Shown in pieces: positions 57,617 through 64,000 of a stretch of 64,000 nt of DNA. A program made the translations under genes and the position numbers. Every line of letters starts with the position of its first letter. Positions within the stretch are counted from its first letter, which is position 1. The notes under the pieces are model-generated. The model saw only the letters and a list, made by a program, of their open reading frames with translations, ran no database searches and was not told where the DNA came from. This DNA is from Flavicella sediminum (GTDB lineage Bacteria; Bacteroidota; Bacteroidia; Flavobacteriales; Flavobacteriaceae), in contig NZ_VDET01000008.1 in assembly GCF_006381105.1 (NCBI RefSeq), forward strand, positions 186,001 to 250,000, in the 5' to 3' direction.

Positions 57617-57650
57617 AAAAAGGCCATCTGAAAAGATGGCCTTTTTTGTT
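57617..57650. terminator. Rho-independent terminator with GAAA tetraloop, probably bidirectional
   Basis: A perfect 13-bp stem, AAAAAGGCCATCT at 57617-57629 with AGATGGCCTTTTT at 57634-57646, and a GAAA loop. It lies between the TPR gene and the convergent NlpC/P60 gene. Confidence 0.92.
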
Positions 57651-57668
57651 ATAAGAAATTTAATCAAA

Positions 57669-58439
57669 TTAAATAATCTTTTTAATGACTCTTAATTTAT
57701 GTGTATGTCTTCTGGTGTCTACATTGTAAATTCCAGAATGATCTAAACGGTCAATCCGAACTTTTCCATGTGCATGAATGATATAATTGTCTTTCATGAT
57801 AATTCCAACATGGGTAATATGGCCTTCGTTATTGTCGAAAAAAGCCAAATCACCAGGCTCACTTTCTTCAATAAAACTTAACACTTCACCTTGCGTAGCT
57901 TGTTGAGAAGCATCTCTTAAAAGTTTGTAACCATTCAATTTATAAACCATTTGAGAAAAACCCGAGCAGTCAATTCCGAAAGGTGTCTTTCCACCCCATA
58001 AATAAGGAGTGTTTAAAAATAAGAATGCGGTTTCAATCAGTTTGTGTTTCTCTTTCTTTCCCGTGATGATAGCACCGTCGTATTGGAACGTATGCTCTCC
58101 AATACTAAAATTGGCATTTGAAAAATTCGGCAAATTAGCACCTAAGGATATTGTCGAAAGTTCTTGATTTTGATCTGCTATAAAATCGACTAAATTACCA
58201 ACAAGTGTTGGTTCAGATTTTTGTAAAGCGTCGTATTTTTCTTTCGAGATAAAAATAAATTGCTTGTTGTCAATCCAACCTTCGTATTTGTCAAAGGCCA
58301 AGCGAATTTTACTCCATTCTTTTCTAATTTCAAGAACTTTTAAATGTTCGCCAAATAGAACCTGAGAAACTAGTTCAGCTTGATTAGAAGGTTCGTTTCT
58401 AAGAGGAACGACACTTAAATTACAAATTCCGTAATCCAT
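57669..58439 (-). CDS. NlpC/P60-family cell-wall hydrolase with SH3 domain
   Basis: 256 aa. The N-terminal part is a bacterial SH3-like domain (residues 1-60, VPLRNEPSNQAELVSQVLFG). The C-terminal part is an NlpC/P60 papain-like domain with the catalytic Cys in PFGIDCSGFSQMVYK, the His in GHITHVGIIM and a third polar residue in IHAHGKVRID. Such enzymes cleave gamma-D-Glu-diaminopimelate bonds in peptidoglycan stems. No signal peptide is visible, so it resembles cytosolic YkfC/recycling-type enzymes. Its start shares a base with the thiolase stop (TAATG). Confidence 0.9.
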   Translation of the reverse strand: MDYGICNLSVVPLRNEPSNQAELVSQVLFGEHLKVLEIRKEWSKIRLAFDKYEGWIDNKQFIFISKEKYDALQKSEPTLVGNLVDFIADQNQELSTISLGANLPNFSNANFSIGEHTFQYDGAIITGKKEKHKLIETAFLFLNTPYLWGGKTPFGIDCSGFSQMVYKLNGYKLLRDASQQATQGEVLSFIEESEPGDLAFFDNNEGHITHVGIIMKDNYIIHAHGKVRIDRLDHSGIYNVDTRRHTHKLRVIKKII

Positions 58440-59626
58440 TAACCGATGATATTTTTTTCTATAATAATAGCGCTGGCTCCGCCACCTCCGTTACAGATTC
58501 CAGCCGCTCCAATAGTTGCGTTTTGTTGATGTAATATATGTAGCAAAGAAACAACAATTCTTGCTCCCGAACAACCTAAAGGATGTCCTAGAGATACTGC
58601 TCCTCCATTTATATTTGTTTTTTCTGTGGCAATATGTAGCAGTTTGCAATTGGCAATTCCTACAACAGAAAAAGCTTCATTAAGTTCAAAGTAGTCTACT
58701 TTTTCTATAGGTATATTGGCCTTTTGTAGCGCTTTCGGAATTGCTTGTGCTGGGGCTGTTGTGAATTTTTCAGGAGCATCAGATGCATCTGCATAGCCTC
58801 GTATAAAAGCAAGTGGCGTTAAATTGAGCTCTTTTGCTTTTTTTTCAGACATGATTACTAAGGCAGCGGCACCATCATTTAATGTAGAGGCATTGGCAGC
58901 AGTTACTGTGCCGTTAGGAGAAAAAGCGGGTCTTAGTTGGCTTACCTTTTCGAAATTTATTTTTTTATATTCTTCGTCTTCAGTAATTAGTATTGGCGCA
59001 CCTTTTCTTTGAGGGACTTCCACCGGAATTATTTCTTCCTCGAATTTTCCTTCTTCCCATGCTTTTGCAGAACGTAAATAAGATTCTTTGGCAAAGGCAT
59101 CTTGTTCTACTCTTGAAATATGGTGATCTGTGGCACAAAGATCTGCACAAACGCCCATATGTTGTTGATCGTACACATTGGTTAGCCCATCTTTTAAAAG
59201 TCCGTCAACGGCGGTTAAATTTCCAAATTTTGTAGAGCTACGTCCGTTTAAGTAATGAGGCACTTGAGACATATTTTCCATTCCTCCAGCAATCACAATT
59301 TGGGCATCTCCACATTGTATGGCTTGTGCTGCTTGCATAATTGCTTTCATGCCTGAAGCACAGACCTTATTAATAGTTGTGCATGGAACTGTGTTTGGAA
59401 TACCTGCTAGTAATGCAGCTTGTTTTGCAGGTGCTTGACCTAAATTAGCCTGAAGCACATTGCCCATTAAAACCTCGTCTACGAAAGTAGGGGTCAAATC
59501 AATTTTTTTTAAGGCTCCTTTTATGGCAATAGCACCAAGTTTTGTAGCGCTAACAGAAGACAATCCTCCAAGAAAACTTCCTATGGGTGTTCTTACTGCT
59601 GAAACGATGACAACTCGGTTTTTCAT
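58439..59626 (-). CDS. Acetyl-CoA C-acetyltransferase (thiolase)
   Basis: 395 aa from the ATG at 59626 (MKNRVVIVSAVRTPIGSFLG). The longer frame adds 20 residues that do not match thiolases. The acyl-accepting Cys is in NKVCASGMKAIMQA, the catalytic His in NGGAVSLGHPLGCSGARI, and the second Cys in GICNGGGGASA. It is biosynthetic- or degradative-type thiolase II (AtoB/PhaA-like). Its neighbour is an unrelated peptidoglycan hydrolase, with which it is translationally overlapped. Confidence 0.94.
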   Translation of the reverse strand: MKNRVVIVSAVRTPIGSFLGGLSSVSATKLGAIAIKGALKKIDLTPTFVDEVLMGNVLQANLGQAPAKQAALLAGIPNTVPCTTINKVCASGMKAIMQAAQAIQCGDAQIVIAGGMENMSQVPHYLNGRSSTKFGNLTAVDGLLKDGLTNVYDQQHMGVCADLCATDHHISRVEQDAFAKESYLRSAKAWEEGKFEEEIIPVEVPQRKGAPILITEDEEYKKINFEKVSQLRPAFSPNGTVTAANASTLNDGAAALVIMSEKKAKELNLTPLAFIRGYADASDAPEKFTTAPAQAIPKALQKANIPIEKVDYFELNEAFSVVGIANCKLLHIATEKTNINGGAVSLGHPLGCSGARIVVSLLHILHQQNATIGAAGICNGGGGASAIIIEKNIIG

Positions 59627-59778
59627 AATAAAAAGATTGGGTGCTATGCGAAAATACTCAATTATATTGAGAAATGTTTTAGACAATTACGCTTAATTAC
59701 TTTCAATTGAGCATTCTCTTTTAAGGATCGAGAGTTATCACTGTTAAATTGTTTATTTTTGATTACAATTATTTTTTA

Positions 59779-61827
59779 ATGAAGGACATCTTAAATAAAA
59801 TCTATCAGAACAATTCTATTATCTATAAAATTTTTCTGTTTGTAGTTACTACTTTTTTAATCGTGTACTTGTTTCCTAAAGGAGGGAAGTTTAAGTATGA
59901 ATTTCAAAAAGGAAAACCCTGGCAATATGAATCGCTTTATTCTCCTTTTGATTTTGCCATTCAAAAAAGTGCTGAATTGATAGCTTCCGAAAAGGAAGAA
60001 ATTTTAAAAAGATCAAAACTTTATTTTGCAACGAATCTTACGGTTAAAAGTGAAGTAGCAAAGTCGATGGAAAATCGTTTTCAGCAATTAGCTTCAGATT
60101 CTTTGTATTATCATGTGCTTGTTTCAGAAGGAAATAAAATTTTAAATACCATTTATAAAAATGGCTTTTTAGATCCCGATAGCGAATCTAGGGTTAGCAA
60201 TAGGAATACGAAGGTTGTGCTACGTAGAGGCAATGAAATCAATGAGGTGTTTTTTAAAGATTTGGTTTTAACAAAAGATTTATTAGGACTGCTACAACAA
60301 GAAATTAGTGCAGGTAGCAGTGTTGTTTATAAAGATATGTTAATTAATGTTTTAACTGATGTAGTTAGGCCAAATGTTACTTTTGATACTGAGTTGACAG
60401 AAAAAGCATTGCGTGATGAATTGAATGCAATTTCTTATACAACGGGAAGAATTGCAGCACAGCAAATTATTATTTCAAGAGGGGATATTGTGGAAGGTAA
60501 AAAATTGGCCATTTTACATTCGTTAAAGCAAGAGTACAAATCGCAAATTTGGAGTAAAAGCAATTATAGTTGGATTGTTTTTGGCTATACCATACTCGTT
60601 GCCTTGGCATTACTAATGTTGCTATTGTTTTTAAGAAAAGATAGAATTGAGATTTTTGATGATAATACCAAAGTGACCTTTATCTTTTTTAATATTATTT
60701 TGATGATTTTATTGGTCACCTTTACTATAAAATATAGGGTTGATTATTTGTATGTTGTACCGCTGAGTTTATTGCCAATTATATTGAAAGCGTTTTTTGA
60801 CGCCAGATTGGGTTTGTTTACGCATGTGTTGACCGTTTTACTTTTAGGTTTTGTTGTACCAAATAGTTTTGAATTTATTTATCTTCAAATAATAGCCGGT
60901 ATTGTAACCATTTTAACTGTCTCGGAATTGTACAAACGAGCTAATTTGTTTATTTCTGTTGGGCAAATTACCTTGATTTATATGTTGACGTATTTTGCTT
61001 TTTCTATTATACACGAAGGAAACATTGGCCAAATTAATTGGAATTATTTCGTGCTTTTTGCTTTGAACGGAGTGCTTTCGTTTTTATCACTTTTTCTTAT
61101 TTGGTTGTATGAAAAATTATTTGGTTTGGTGTCAGATGTTACTTTGTTGGAACTGTCCAACACAAATTCCAAATTGTTACGAGAGTTGAATGAAAGAGCT
61201 CCTGGAACTTTTCAGCATTCTATGCAAGTGGCAAATTTAGCAGAAGCAGCAGCCAATGAAATTGGAGCAAATTCTATGTTGGTAAGAACAGGTGCATTGT
61301 ACCACGATATTGGAAAAATTGTGAATCCTATGTATTTTACCGAAAATCAATCAACCTCGGTCAATCCACATGATGAATTGCCACCGAAAGACAGTGCAGG
61401 GATTATCATAGATCATGTGATTAATGGAATAGAATTGGCAAAGAAAAATGGTTTGCCAGATCGGATTATAGATTTTATAAGAACGCATCACGGAACAAGT
61501 ACGGTTTACTTTTTTTATAAGAAGGCTGAGCAAGGAAATCTAGAAGGGGTAGATCAATCCGATTATCAATATCCAGGACCAATACCCTTTTCAAAAGAAA
61601 CAGCTATTTTAATGATGAGTGATGCAGCCGAAGCTGCTTCAAAAAGTTTGAAAAACCCAACAGCTCAATCTATAGATACCTTAATAGATAAAATTACCTC
61701 CAAACAAATGGAAGAAGGGCAGTTTAGAAATGCGGCAATTACCTTTAGAGAAATTGAAACAATTAAAAAAGTATTGAAAAAGAAATTAAAAAATATTTAT
61801 CATTTACGAATTGAATATCCTGAATGA
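59779..61827 (+). CDS. 7TM-HD phosphodiesterase, PgpH type (probable cyclic di-AMP hydrolase)
   Basis: 682 aa from the ATG at 59779; the longer frame starts with TTG. One membrane anchor near residue 25 is followed by an extracytoplasmic 7TMR-HDED-like domain (to about residue 265), a block of seven membrane segments, and a cytosolic HD domain from about residue 470. HD ligands are visible in APGTFQHSMQVANLAEAA and GALYHDIGKIVNP, with FIRTHHGTSTVYFFY completing the binuclear site. PgpH proteins degrade cyclic di-AMP. A diadenylate cyclase is not in the window. Confidence 0.9.
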   Translation: MKDILNKIYQNNSIIYKIFLFVVTTFLIVYLFPKGGKFKYEFQKGKPWQYESLYSPFDFAIQKSAELIASEKEEILKRSKLYFATNLTVKSEVAKSMENRFQQLASDSLYYHVLVSEGNKILNTIYKNGFLDPDSESRVSNRNTKVVLRRGNEINEVFFKDLVLTKDLLGLLQQEISAGSSVVYKDMLINVLTDVVRPNVTFDTELTEKALRDELNAISYTTGRIAAQQIIISRGDIVEGKKLAILHSLKQEYKSQIWSKSNYSWIVFGYTILVALALLMLLLFLRKDRIEIFDDNTKVTFIFFNIILMILLVTFTIKYRVDYLYVVPLSLLPIILKAFFDARLGLFTHVLTVLLLGFVVPNSFEFIYLQIIAGIVTILTVSELYKRANLFISVGQITLIYMLTYFAFSIIHEGNIGQINWNYFVLFALNGVLSFLSLFLIWLYEKLFGLVSDVTLLELSNTNSKLLRELNERAPGTFQHSMQVANLAEAAANEIGANSMLVRTGALYHDIGKIVNPMYFTENQSTSVNPHDELPPKDSAGIIIDHVINGIELAKKNGLPDRIIDFIRTHHGTSTVYFFYKKAEQGNLEGVDQSDYQYPGPIPFSKETAILMMSDAAEAASKSLKNPTAQSIDTLIDKITSKQMEEGQFRNAAITFREIETIKKVLKKKLKNIYHLRIEYPE

Positions 61828-61944
61828 GAAGAGTAAAAATCTTGTTTTCAGATAGTTGATTGTTGTAGGGGTTGTTTTTTTATTTTAAGCAGATTTATAA
61901 AATTATTTTTTTTAGAAAATAATGAAAAAAAATGATGAAAAAGG

Positions 61945-61975
61945 TTGCGAAATACATTGAGTTGCCTTAGATTTG
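61945..61975 (+). promoter_or_regulatory. Promoter of the tRNA cluster
   Basis: TTG at 61945-61947, a 20-base spacer and TAGATTTG at 61968-61975 match the Bacteroidota promoter. The first tRNA begins 60 bases later. Confidence 0.7.
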
Positions 61976-62035
61976 CACTCGCAAAATTAAGTTCTTTTAC
62001 AGATTAAATAAGATAATATTAAGATGATAAATCTT

Positions 62036-62122
62036 GGAGAGGTGCCGGAGTGGTCGATCGGGGCTCCCTGCTAAGGAGTTGTACCTTTACGGGTACCGGG
62101 GGTTCGAATCCCTTCCTCTCCG
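62036..62122 (+). tRNA. tRNA-Ser, anticodon GCT
   Basis: Acceptor GGAGAGG (62036-62042) pairs with CCTCTCC (62115-62121), discriminator G. The anticodon loop CTGCTAA carries GCT at 62070-62072, reading AGC/AGU. The long variable arm (GTACC/GGTACC) is as expected for a class II tRNA. The T-arm reads GGGGTTCGAATCCC. The 3' CCA is not encoded. Confidence 0.97.
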
Positions 62123-62147
62123 CATTTATTTTCTTAAGCTATACTTT

Positions 62148-62222
62148 CGGGGTGTAGCGTAGCCCGGTCATCGCGCCTCGTTTGGGACGAGGAGGTCGCA
62201 GGTTCGAATCCTGCCACCCCGA
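62148..62222 (+). tRNA. tRNA-Pro, anticodon TGG
   Basis: Acceptor CGGGGTG (62148-62154) pairs with CACCCCG (62215-62221), discriminator A. Anticodon stem CCTCG/CGAGG with loop TTTGGGA places TGG at 62183-62185. T-arm CAGGTTCGAATCCTG. CCA is not encoded. Confidence 0.97.
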
Positions 62223-62275
62223 CAAATTAATCTGAAGACATAATAAAGCATTTGTAAACACTTGTGTTTATAAAT

Positions 62276-62349
62276 GGGCGCATAGCTCAGCTGGATAGAG
62301 CACCTCCCTTCTAAGGAGGCGGTCGAAGGTTCGAATCCTTCTGCGCTCA
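62276..62349 (+). tRNA. tRNA-Arg, anticodon TCT
   Basis: Acceptor GGGCGCA (62276-62282) pairs with TGCGCTC (62342-62348, one G-T pair), discriminator A. Anticodon stem CCTCC/GGAGG with loop CTTCTAA places TCT at 62310-62312, reading AGA/AGG. T-arm GAAGGTTCGAATCCTTC. CCA is not encoded. Confidence 0.97.
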
Positions 62350-62358
62350 CAGATAAAT

Positions 62359-62390
62359 AAGCCTGATAAATTTTAATTTATCAGGCTTTT
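62359..62390 (+). terminator. Hairpin after tRNA-Arg, probable terminator of the tRNA cluster
   Basis: A perfect 12-bp stem, AAGCCTGATAAA at 62359-62370 with TTTATCAGGCTT at 62377-62388, followed by TT, C and T-rich sequence. Its 3' arm is shared with the next inverted repeat. Confidence 0.75.
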
Positions 62391-62444
62391 CTGTTTTTAA
62401 AAAGTTTCAAGCTCGCTTGTATACTTTTTAAAAATAGAAAAGCC
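62384..62444 (+). repeat. Long inverted repeat (22-bp arms) after the tRNA cluster
   Basis: Arms at 62384-62405 and 62423-62444 are complementary over 22 bases with a single G-T pair. The 17-base middle contains a further CAAG/CTTG stem. The left arm overlaps the 3' arm of the tRNA terminator hairpin, so the two structures exclude each other in RNA. The right arm runs into the first copy of the repeated module. Confidence 0.85.
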
Positions 62445-62647
62445 AAGCAGTTGTAAAACTGCCCCAGGCTCATTCTCAAAATGGAGCGCGCTAAGGATCT
62501 GTAATCCTTGCGTATGTGTAAGTTGTATGTTTTTTTTGAGAGCAGAAAGCCAAGCAGTTGTAAAACTGTGCAAGGTGTGTTTTTATGACAGAGTGCATTA
62601 GGTTCTACAATCCTTGTAGCTATCCTAATTATGTTGGTATTTTTTTA
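62439..62647 (+). repeat. Two diverged copies of a two-hairpin module, each ending in a T-run
   Basis: AAAGCCAAGCAGTTGTAAAA and the next CTG occur exactly at 62439-62461 and again at 62546-62568, 107 bases apart. The following 40 bases are diverged but collinear, and AATCCTTG recurs at 62503-62510 and 62609-62616. In each copy CAGTT-GTAA-AACTG forms a hairpin. The second hairpin is AAGGAT/ATCCTT in copy 1 (62493-62509, extended by CGC/GCG). In copy 2 it is CTACAA/TTGTAG inside ATTAGG/CCTAAT (62597-62629). T8 (62529-62538 region) and T7 (62641-62646 region) follow. No open reading frame fits. Possible small RNAs or tRNA-derived remnants; unidentified. Confidence 0.6.
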
Positions 62648-62710
62648 AGAAAGGGGATTCATTTTAATTTTATTTCTATCTTGCCAATCCTAATTACTTA
62701 ACCTGATTGC

Positions 62711-63346
62711 ATGCAAACCTATTTTGTTCGAAAAATTGAGAATACAGATTTAGCTATAAATGAAGATTTAAATTCGCCTAGTTGGGAGAAAGCAGATGTG
62801 TTAACCGATTTTAAATCTCCTTGGGATGGTGAAGAAATTTGTAAAATTGAATTTTGTGCCCTACGTAATTCGGATACCTTTTATTTTCGTTTCAAGGTAC
62901 ACGATTCAAAAGTCCATACAATAAAGACAGACAATTCGAATGCTAGTATTAACGACTCGGATCGGGTCGAATTGTTTTTTAGGTCAGATTGTAAAATGTC
63001 TCCTTATTATTGCCTAGAAATAGATCCCACTCCACGAATCATGGATTTTAAGGCATTGCCTGGTAAGCAATTCGATTTTGATTGGAAATGGCCGGTTGGC
63101 GCCTTAAGTGTGACTTCCGAAATTTCGAAAGATTATTTTATTGTAGGCGGGGCAATTAGTTTGGCTTCACTAACAGAACTTGGACTTTTGACTAACAATA
63201 GAATTGAAACTGGAATTTTCAGAGCAAAATACAAAGCGGATAGAAATGGGGAATTTGAGCCGACATGGATTACATGGGTAAATCCTAAGACAGAAAGTCC
63301 AAATTTTCATACAGCTACTTCTTTTGGTCTTTTAGAGCTAGAATAA
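62711..63346 (+). CDS. Carbohydrate-binding family 9-like protein
   Basis: 211 aa without a signal peptide. The sequence follows the CBM9-like beta-sandwich of DOMON-related proteins: an opening LNSPSWEKADVLTDFKSPWD, FYFRFKVHDSKVH, the SDRVELFFR strand, YYCLEIDPTPRIMDFKA and a closing WITWVNPKTESPNFHTATSF. In xylanases this module binds sugar reducing ends; stand-alone copies of unknown role are common in Bacteroidota. It converges on a LacI-type regulator with 2 bases between the stop codons. A sugar-related role is inferred. Confidence 0.75.
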   Translation: MQTYFVRKIENTDLAINEDLNSPSWEKADVLTDFKSPWDGEEICKIEFCALRNSDTFYFRFKVHDSKVHTIKTDNSNASINDSDRVELFFRSDCKMSPYYCLEIDPTPRIMDFKALPGKQFDFDWKWPVGALSVTSEISKDYFIVGGAISLASLTELGLLTNNRIETGIFRAKYKADRNGEFEPTWITWVNPKTESPNFHTATSFGLLELE

Positions 63347-63348
63347 AG

Positions 63349-64000
63349 CTATTCTAAATATTCTTTATAGTTTTCAGAATTGATGATGTCAATTGGAAGT
63401 AACATAGCTTTTGGAATTTCTTTTCCAAAAAGTAAATGTTCTGCCAAGTTACTTAATCCTTGAAAGGCTTGCTTTTTTGGATTCTGATTGATTAAAAAAT
63501 CAATACTTCCTTGTTGTAGATAATCTATGTTTTTTTCAACTAAATCGTAGCCCACTATTTTGAGTTTTTTGTAGTTTTCTTTGTTAAATTTAGCCACAAT
63601 ATAAGTTTTAGAGGTGGTTACAAAAACTCCGTTAATATCGCTATTGCTATTGAAGTATTGCTGTAAGTGTGCTGCGTAGTTCGTGGCTTGTTCCTTGTTT
63701 ATACTAATGGTTGATACTTTGTAATGAGACTCTTTTTTTTCTTCAAAATACTTTTTAAACCCTTTTTCTTTTTCTTGCATATGGGTGGCGTTTTGTACCT
63801 GCTCGTCAATATGTACAATTAGCATATGTCCACTATTGGTTAGTGAATCCAATAATTTTGCTGCAATTCGTCCACTTTGAAATAAATCTTGACCAATGTA
63901 ATTTGAAAGGCTATTCTTATCAATCATATTATTGAAAGTAGAGATGATAATTTCCTTTTCTAAGCAGTTCTTTTTTACTTCTTGTGCTTCCTTATAAAAT
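63349..64000 (-). CDS. LacI-family transcriptional regulator, C-terminal part (5' end outside the window)
   Basis: The frame is open to the right edge and continues past an internal Met at 63927, so at least 217 codons are present. The N-terminal helix-turn-helix would lie outside. What is visible is the periplasmic-binding-protein-like effector domain: IGQDLFQSGRIAAKLLDSL is the strand-helix after the hinge, DINGVFVTTSKTYIVAKF and LKIVGYDLVEKNIDYLQQG are typical LacI/PurR blocks, and INQNPKKQAFQGLSNLAEHL corresponds to the Q-N-P-x-x-Q/M-G motif. It probably controls sugar-utilisation genes to the right. Confidence 0.85.
   Translation of the reverse strand, partial: FYKEAQEVKKNCLEKEIIISTFNNMIDKNSLSNYIGQDLFQSGRIAAKLLDSLTNSGHMLIVHIDEQVQNATHMQEKEKGFKKYFEEKKESHYKVSTISINKEQATNYAAHLQQYFNSNSDINGVFVTTSKTYIVAKFNKENYKKLKIVGYDLVEKNIDYLQQGSIDFLINQNPKKQAFQGLSNLAEHLLFGKEIPKAMLLPIDIINSENYKEYLE

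Noticed and set aside
62168-62350. A 60-codon minus-strand frame across the tRNA-Pro and tRNA-Arg genes
   Set aside because: Its translation (GGRIRTCDLLVPNEAR and similar) is the well-known false product of reading tRNA genes backwards; the tRNAs explain the sequence completely.
62384-62647. A fourth tRNA or a tmRNA after tRNA-Arg
   Set aside because: Hairpins resembling anticodon and T arms occur, but no acceptor stem, D-arm or CCA-end arrangement can be built in either module.
63349-63927. A complete 192-residue gene starting at 63927
   Set aside because: The frame stays open to the window edge and the upstream residues fit the LacI effector domain, so this is the end of a longer gene.

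Overview
This is chromosomal sequence from a member of the Bacteroidota, almost certainly the family Flavobacteriaceae. The base composition is AT-rich. Genes lack Shine-Dalgarno sites, and many are preceded by the Bacteroidota promoter TTTG/TTG - about 19-20 bp - TAnnTTTG. There is a SusC/SusD pair, and the gene order rplQ-carA-eno-gltA, as I recall it, is flavobacterial. The genus cannot be named from the window. No phage, insertion sequence, CRISPR array or rRNA gene is visible.

Layout. 1-4344: the end of an RND multidrug-efflux operon (inner-membrane pump, 5' truncated, and a TolC-like outer-membrane lipoprotein). 4425-7282: trkA-trkH potassium uptake on the minus strand, divergent from radC (7387). 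8107-17564: a surface-polysaccharide region with membrane proteins, a deacetylase-like protein, an FdtA-type sugar ketoisomerase, a glycosyltransferase, and a tightly overlapping minus-strand operon (GNAT/FemAB-like protein, sugar aminotransferase, hexapeptide acyltransferase, flippase, GT-C-like membrane protein). 17720-21415: a secreted hypothetical protein, rarA, a rhomboid protease and rlmB, with a ten-copy heptamer repeat at the rlmB stop codon. 21497-26098: a SusC/SusD outer-membrane nutrient importer. 26307-27974: a BamA/TamA-like outer-membrane protein.

28189-45678 is the main translation block: rpsL-rpsG-fusA-rpsJ, then rplC to rpsN, then rpsH to rplQ with secY, infA, rpmJ and rpoA. 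Terminators and new promoters divide it into three transcription units, each with its own leader. The leaders hold hairpins, one attenuator-like terminator and, before rpsH, a pair of operator-like dyads. Then come carA, eno, gltA, a degenerate CtlX-like amidinotransferase, clpC, gyrA, a TPR protein, an NlpC/P60 hydrolase overlapping a thiolase, and a PgpH-type 7TM-HD phosphodiesterase.

The right end carries three tRNA genes (Ser-GCT, Pro-TGG, Arg-TCT). After them lies a gene-free stretch of about 360 bp with a long perfect hairpin and two diverged copies of a two-hairpin module, each ending in a T-run. This is the least explained and most interesting sequence in the window. The window closes with a CBM9-like protein and the C-terminal part of a LacI-type regulator.

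Several starts were moved downstream from the longest reading frame because the upstream start was TTG or unlikely, or because a signal peptide or gene overlap fixed the start (deacetylase 9417, GT-C protein 13639, aminotransferase 16590, rhomboid 19877, BamA-like 27974, rplE 37350, eno 47123, thiolase 59626, PgpH 59779).
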